Of a stretch of DNA of 7,188 bases, positions 6,360-7,188 are shown piece by piece. The stretch is from positions 1 through 7,188 of the forward strand of contig CAYYFC010000053.1 in the NCBI GenBank assembly GCA_964471215.1, written 5' to 3'. The position numbers and the translations under genes were made by a program. Positions within the stretch are counted from its first letter, which is position 1. Every line of letters starts with the position of its first letter. Under the pieces are notes generated by a model. It saw nothing but the letters and a program-made list of their open reading frames with translations, was not told the DNA's origin and ran no database searches. The stretch is from Archaeoglobus_B sp964471215. GTDB taxonomy: Archaea > Halobacteriota > Archaeoglobi > Archaeoglobales > Archaeoglobaceae.

Positions 6360-6369
6360 GCAATATTGC
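6360..6369. promoter_or_regulatory. 10-bp palindrome between TATA box and start of the aromatic operon, candidate operator
   Basis: GCAATATTGC is a perfect palindrome immediately downstream of the TATA box and about 20 nt before the aroA' start. A repressor bound here would block transcription initiation. Which regulator, if any, is unknown; position and symmetry are the only evidence. Confidence 0.35.
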
Positions 6370-6370
6370 T

Positions 6371-6380
6371 CTTTTTATAA
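6371..6380 (-). promoter_or_regulatory. TATA box of the aroA'-aroB'-tyrA/pheA operon
   Basis: On the - strand TTATAAAAAG follows an A/T-rich stretch. A start site about 25 nt downstream falls near 6350, leaving a leader of roughly 10 nt before the aroA' ATG at 6340. This fits the lack of a clear ribosome site there. It is the only good TATA element in front of the operon. Confidence 0.5.
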
Positions 6381-6585
6381 TTAAAATAAAATATTGATGG
6401 AGAATTTGTTGCTGAATGAAACGCGATAGAGATTTTTCCGAGAAAGGAATACGATAGGCAGAATTTATCGATTACGGCATTGATAAGAAGCTCAAGTGAG
6501 TAGACAACTTTAAATGCGCTGAGAGTCGATGTTAATCGTTCGGAATACAGATCTAAAGCTATTCATCCTAGGGTTCACACTCCTT
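6381..6585. other. Gene-free stretch upstream of the aromatic operon
   Basis: Together with the remnant that follows, this belongs to a gap of about 570 bases between aroA' and vapB. I see no coding frame with a ribosome site or family motif on either strand. It is A/T-rich near the operon promoter and otherwise featureless. A 96-codon frame on the - strand (6510-6800) runs through the hairpins of the TnpB right end and is very unlikely to be a gene. Confidence 0.5.
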
Positions 6586-6635
6586 GCGGGCTGGAAGCTT
6601 CGCCTTTCAAGGCGGAGAGGAAAGCCCGCTTTTTT
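6586..6635 (+). terminator. Two-part hairpin followed by six Ts (terminator-like, or transposon end stem)
   Basis: GCGGGCT (6586-6592) pairs with AGCCCGC (6623-6629). Inside lies CGCCT-TTCA-AGGCG (6601-6614), extendable by T-G and T-A pairs. A run of six Ts begins at 6630. The shape matches a stem plus oligo-T terminator on the + strand, although no + strand gene ends just before it. The inner part, GGAAGCTTCGCCTT...GGCGGAGAGGA, resembles the right-end hairpin at 6763-6792, so it may be a second transposon end. Confidence 0.45.
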
Positions 6636-6659
6636 CTTCCGAAACATTTTTATTCCCTC

Positions 6660-6798
6660 CTCTTTAACCCCTCTCTTAGAGGGTTGCTCTGATCCAACCC
6701 GATGACACCAACCGAAGCCGATGACCCCGTCGTGAGACGGATGTGAGGTGGTTCCCCTATGGGGAACCCTCGCCCCTTTAGAGCGGGAGGAGGTCAGC
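6660..6798 (+). mobile_element. Right-end remnant of an IS200/IS605-type TnpB element (omega RNA-like hairpins, tnpB decayed)
   Basis: A series of compact hairpins is visible: CCCTCT-CTT-AGAGGG (6669-6683), CCGTC-GTGA-GACGG with a GNRA-type loop (6727-6740), GGTTCCCC-TAT-GGGGAACC (6750-6768), and a CCTCGCC...GCGGGAGG stem (6768-6790) ending in AGGAGGTCAG. In the frame of ATG 6702 it reads NPMTPTEADDPVVRRM, a stop, then GGSPMGNPRPFRAG. These are the PM.P and GSPMGNPRPFRAG tails typical of archaeal TnpB proteins whose gene ends inside the guide-RNA region. CCCGATGA (6698-6705) also occurs in the IS607 scaffold at 1467. The catalytic part of tnpB is gone and its tail contains stops, so this is a fossil. 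Family assignment rests on remembered tail motifs. Confidence 0.65.
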
Positions 6799-6882
6799 AA
6801 TCTCTCCTAATTCATCCCCACTCTGAGGCTCTCTTAGCGATGTTTTGTAAACATTCAGTATGCATGCGCGTATCCATAACAC

Positions 6883-6890
6883 TTATATAA
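6883..6890 (+). promoter_or_regulatory. TATA box of vapBC, predicting a leaderless mRNA
   Basis: TTATATAA is centred 26 nt before the A of the vapB ATG at 6913, which is the archaeal TATA-to-start distance. The transcript would then begin at the start codon itself. The absence of any Shine-Dalgarno motif in front of vapB agrees. Confidence 0.6.
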
Positions 6891-6912
6891 TACACATGAT
6901 ATATTAAAATGT

Positions 6913-7137
6913 ATGAAATATGTGAATATAACAATTACCGTACCTGAGGATCTCAGGGAGAAGATGAGGAGGATGAAGGGTGTAAACTGGAGCGAAGTTG
7001 CAAGAAAAGCGTTTGAAGAAGAGATAAAGAAGATTGAAAGGATTAAAGCCGCAGAAGAAATCGATGAGTTGAGAAAAGAGAGTAAGATCAAGTGGAATGG
7101 TGTGGAGGAGATAAGAAGATGGAGAAACTCTCATTAG
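6913..7137 (+). CDS. vapB: VapB-family antitoxin with ribbon-helix-helix DNA-binding domain
   Basis: A 74-residue protein. The N-terminus MKYVNITITVPEDLREKMRRMKGVNWSEVARKAFEE is a ribbon-helix-helix fold: a beta strand (about 3-10) followed by two helices joined at the GVNWSEVAR turn (23-31). The rest is a highly charged helix (EEIKKIERIKAAEEIDELRK) and a C-terminal tail with VEEIRRWRN (64-72), the usual toxin-binding part of VapB. Such antitoxins neutralise the VapC nuclease and repress their own operon. The ATG at 6913 fits the TATA spacing; an ATG at 6909 is out of frame. The last 19 bases overlap vapC, and the vapC ribosome site lies within this gene, so toxin translation is tied to antitoxin translation. 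Confidence 0.85.
   Translation: MKYVNITITVPEDLREKMRRMKGVNWSEVARKAFEEEIKKIERIKAAEEIDELRKESKIKWNGVEEIRRWRNSH
7104..7110 (+). promoter_or_regulatory. Ribosome binding site of vapC inside vapB
   Basis: GGAGGAG lies 8 nt before the ATG at 7119. It is a strong site in ideal position, in contrast to the apparently leaderless vapB, so the two partners probably start translation by different mechanisms. Confidence 0.65.
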
Positions 7138-7188
7138 ATTCCTCGGTTGTCGTGAAATGGTTCAGCGAGGAGGAAGATACGGATAAGG
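7119..7188 (+). CDS. vapC: VapC toxin, PIN-domain ribonuclease, N-terminal 23 codons (runs off the window)
   Basis: The ATG at 7119 opens a frame that remains open to the right edge, giving MEKLSLDSSVVVKWFSEEE... The motif LDSSVVVKWF is the classic first strand of VapC PIN domains, with Asp7 as the first of the conserved metal-binding acidic residues. The family cuts RNA, often tRNA or rRNA, when released from its antitoxin. The remaining catalytic residues lie beyond the window, so integrity cannot be judged. It overlaps vapB by 19 nt and has its own strong ribosome site. Confidence 0.88.
   Translation, partial: MEKLSLDSSVVVKWFSEEEDTDK

Noticed and set aside
6510..6800. 96-codon open frame on the - strand
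   Set aside because: It runs antisense through the hairpins of the TnpB right-end remnant, has no family motif, and its openness follows from G/C-rich stems.
6855..7134. Hydrophobic open frames on the - strand opposite vapB, resembling membrane peptides
   Set aside because: They are antisense to a well-supported antitoxin gene; the hydrophobicity reflects the complement of charged Lys/Glu codons.

Overview
The window looks like a piece of a moderately low-GC archaeal genome, most likely from the Archaeoglobales. Four things point there. The aromatic pathway is of the archaeal ADTH type (AroA'/AroB'). A three-activity TyrA-chorismate mutase-prephenate dehydratase fusion of the kind known from Archaeoglobus lies in the same operon. 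Promoters are archaeal TATA boxes, and ribosome binding sites match GGAGGTGATC. A VapBC toxin-antitoxin pair and TnpB elements are also present. I cannot name the species from sequence alone.

Layout, left to right. (1) 1 to about 1550, + strand: the 3' part of an IS607-family transposon, with the C-terminus of its serine recombinase TnpA overlapping a complete TnpB nuclease gene. The TnpB tail runs into nested hairpins that look like the TnpB guide-RNA (omega RNA/reRNA) scaffold and the right end of the element. (2) 1662-1988, - strand: a small protein of the DUF4406/DUF7768 type (nucleoside-deoxyribosyltransferase-like fold). (3) 2070-2495: no convincing gene. (4) 2496-6340, - strand: an aromatic amino acid operon, transcribed aroA' (ADTH synthase) -> aroB' (dehydroquinate synthase II) -> a wrecked aroD -> tyrA/CM/pheA/ACT fusion, with a TATA box and a 10-bp palindrome in front. 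(5) 6341-6912: a gene-free stretch that carries the hairpin-rich right-end remnant of a second, IS200/IS605-type TnpB element. (6) 6913 to the end, + strand: vapB antitoxin and the first 23 codons of vapC, overlapping by 19 nt.

How the genes work together: AroA' condenses L-aspartate semialdehyde with a 6-deoxy-5-ketofructose-1-phosphate-derived unit to give ADTH. AroB' deaminates and cyclises ADTH to 3-dehydroquinate. AroD would normally dehydrate this. At the other end of the pathway the fusion protein converts chorismate to prephenate and on towards both phenylpyruvate and hydroxyphenylpyruvate, with a C-terminal ACT domain likely to sense phenylalanine.

The most notable observation is that the slot between aroB' and the tyrA/pheA fusion, where I recall A. 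fulgidus carrying a full type I dehydroquinate dehydratase (aroD), holds only a 47-codon reading frame. It keeps an aroD-like start, translationally coupled to aroB', and an aroD-like end, but lacks the whole catalytic core. Flanking accessory DNA (IS607 on one side, a decayed TnpB right end and VapBC on the other) shows that mobile DNA surrounds this core operon.
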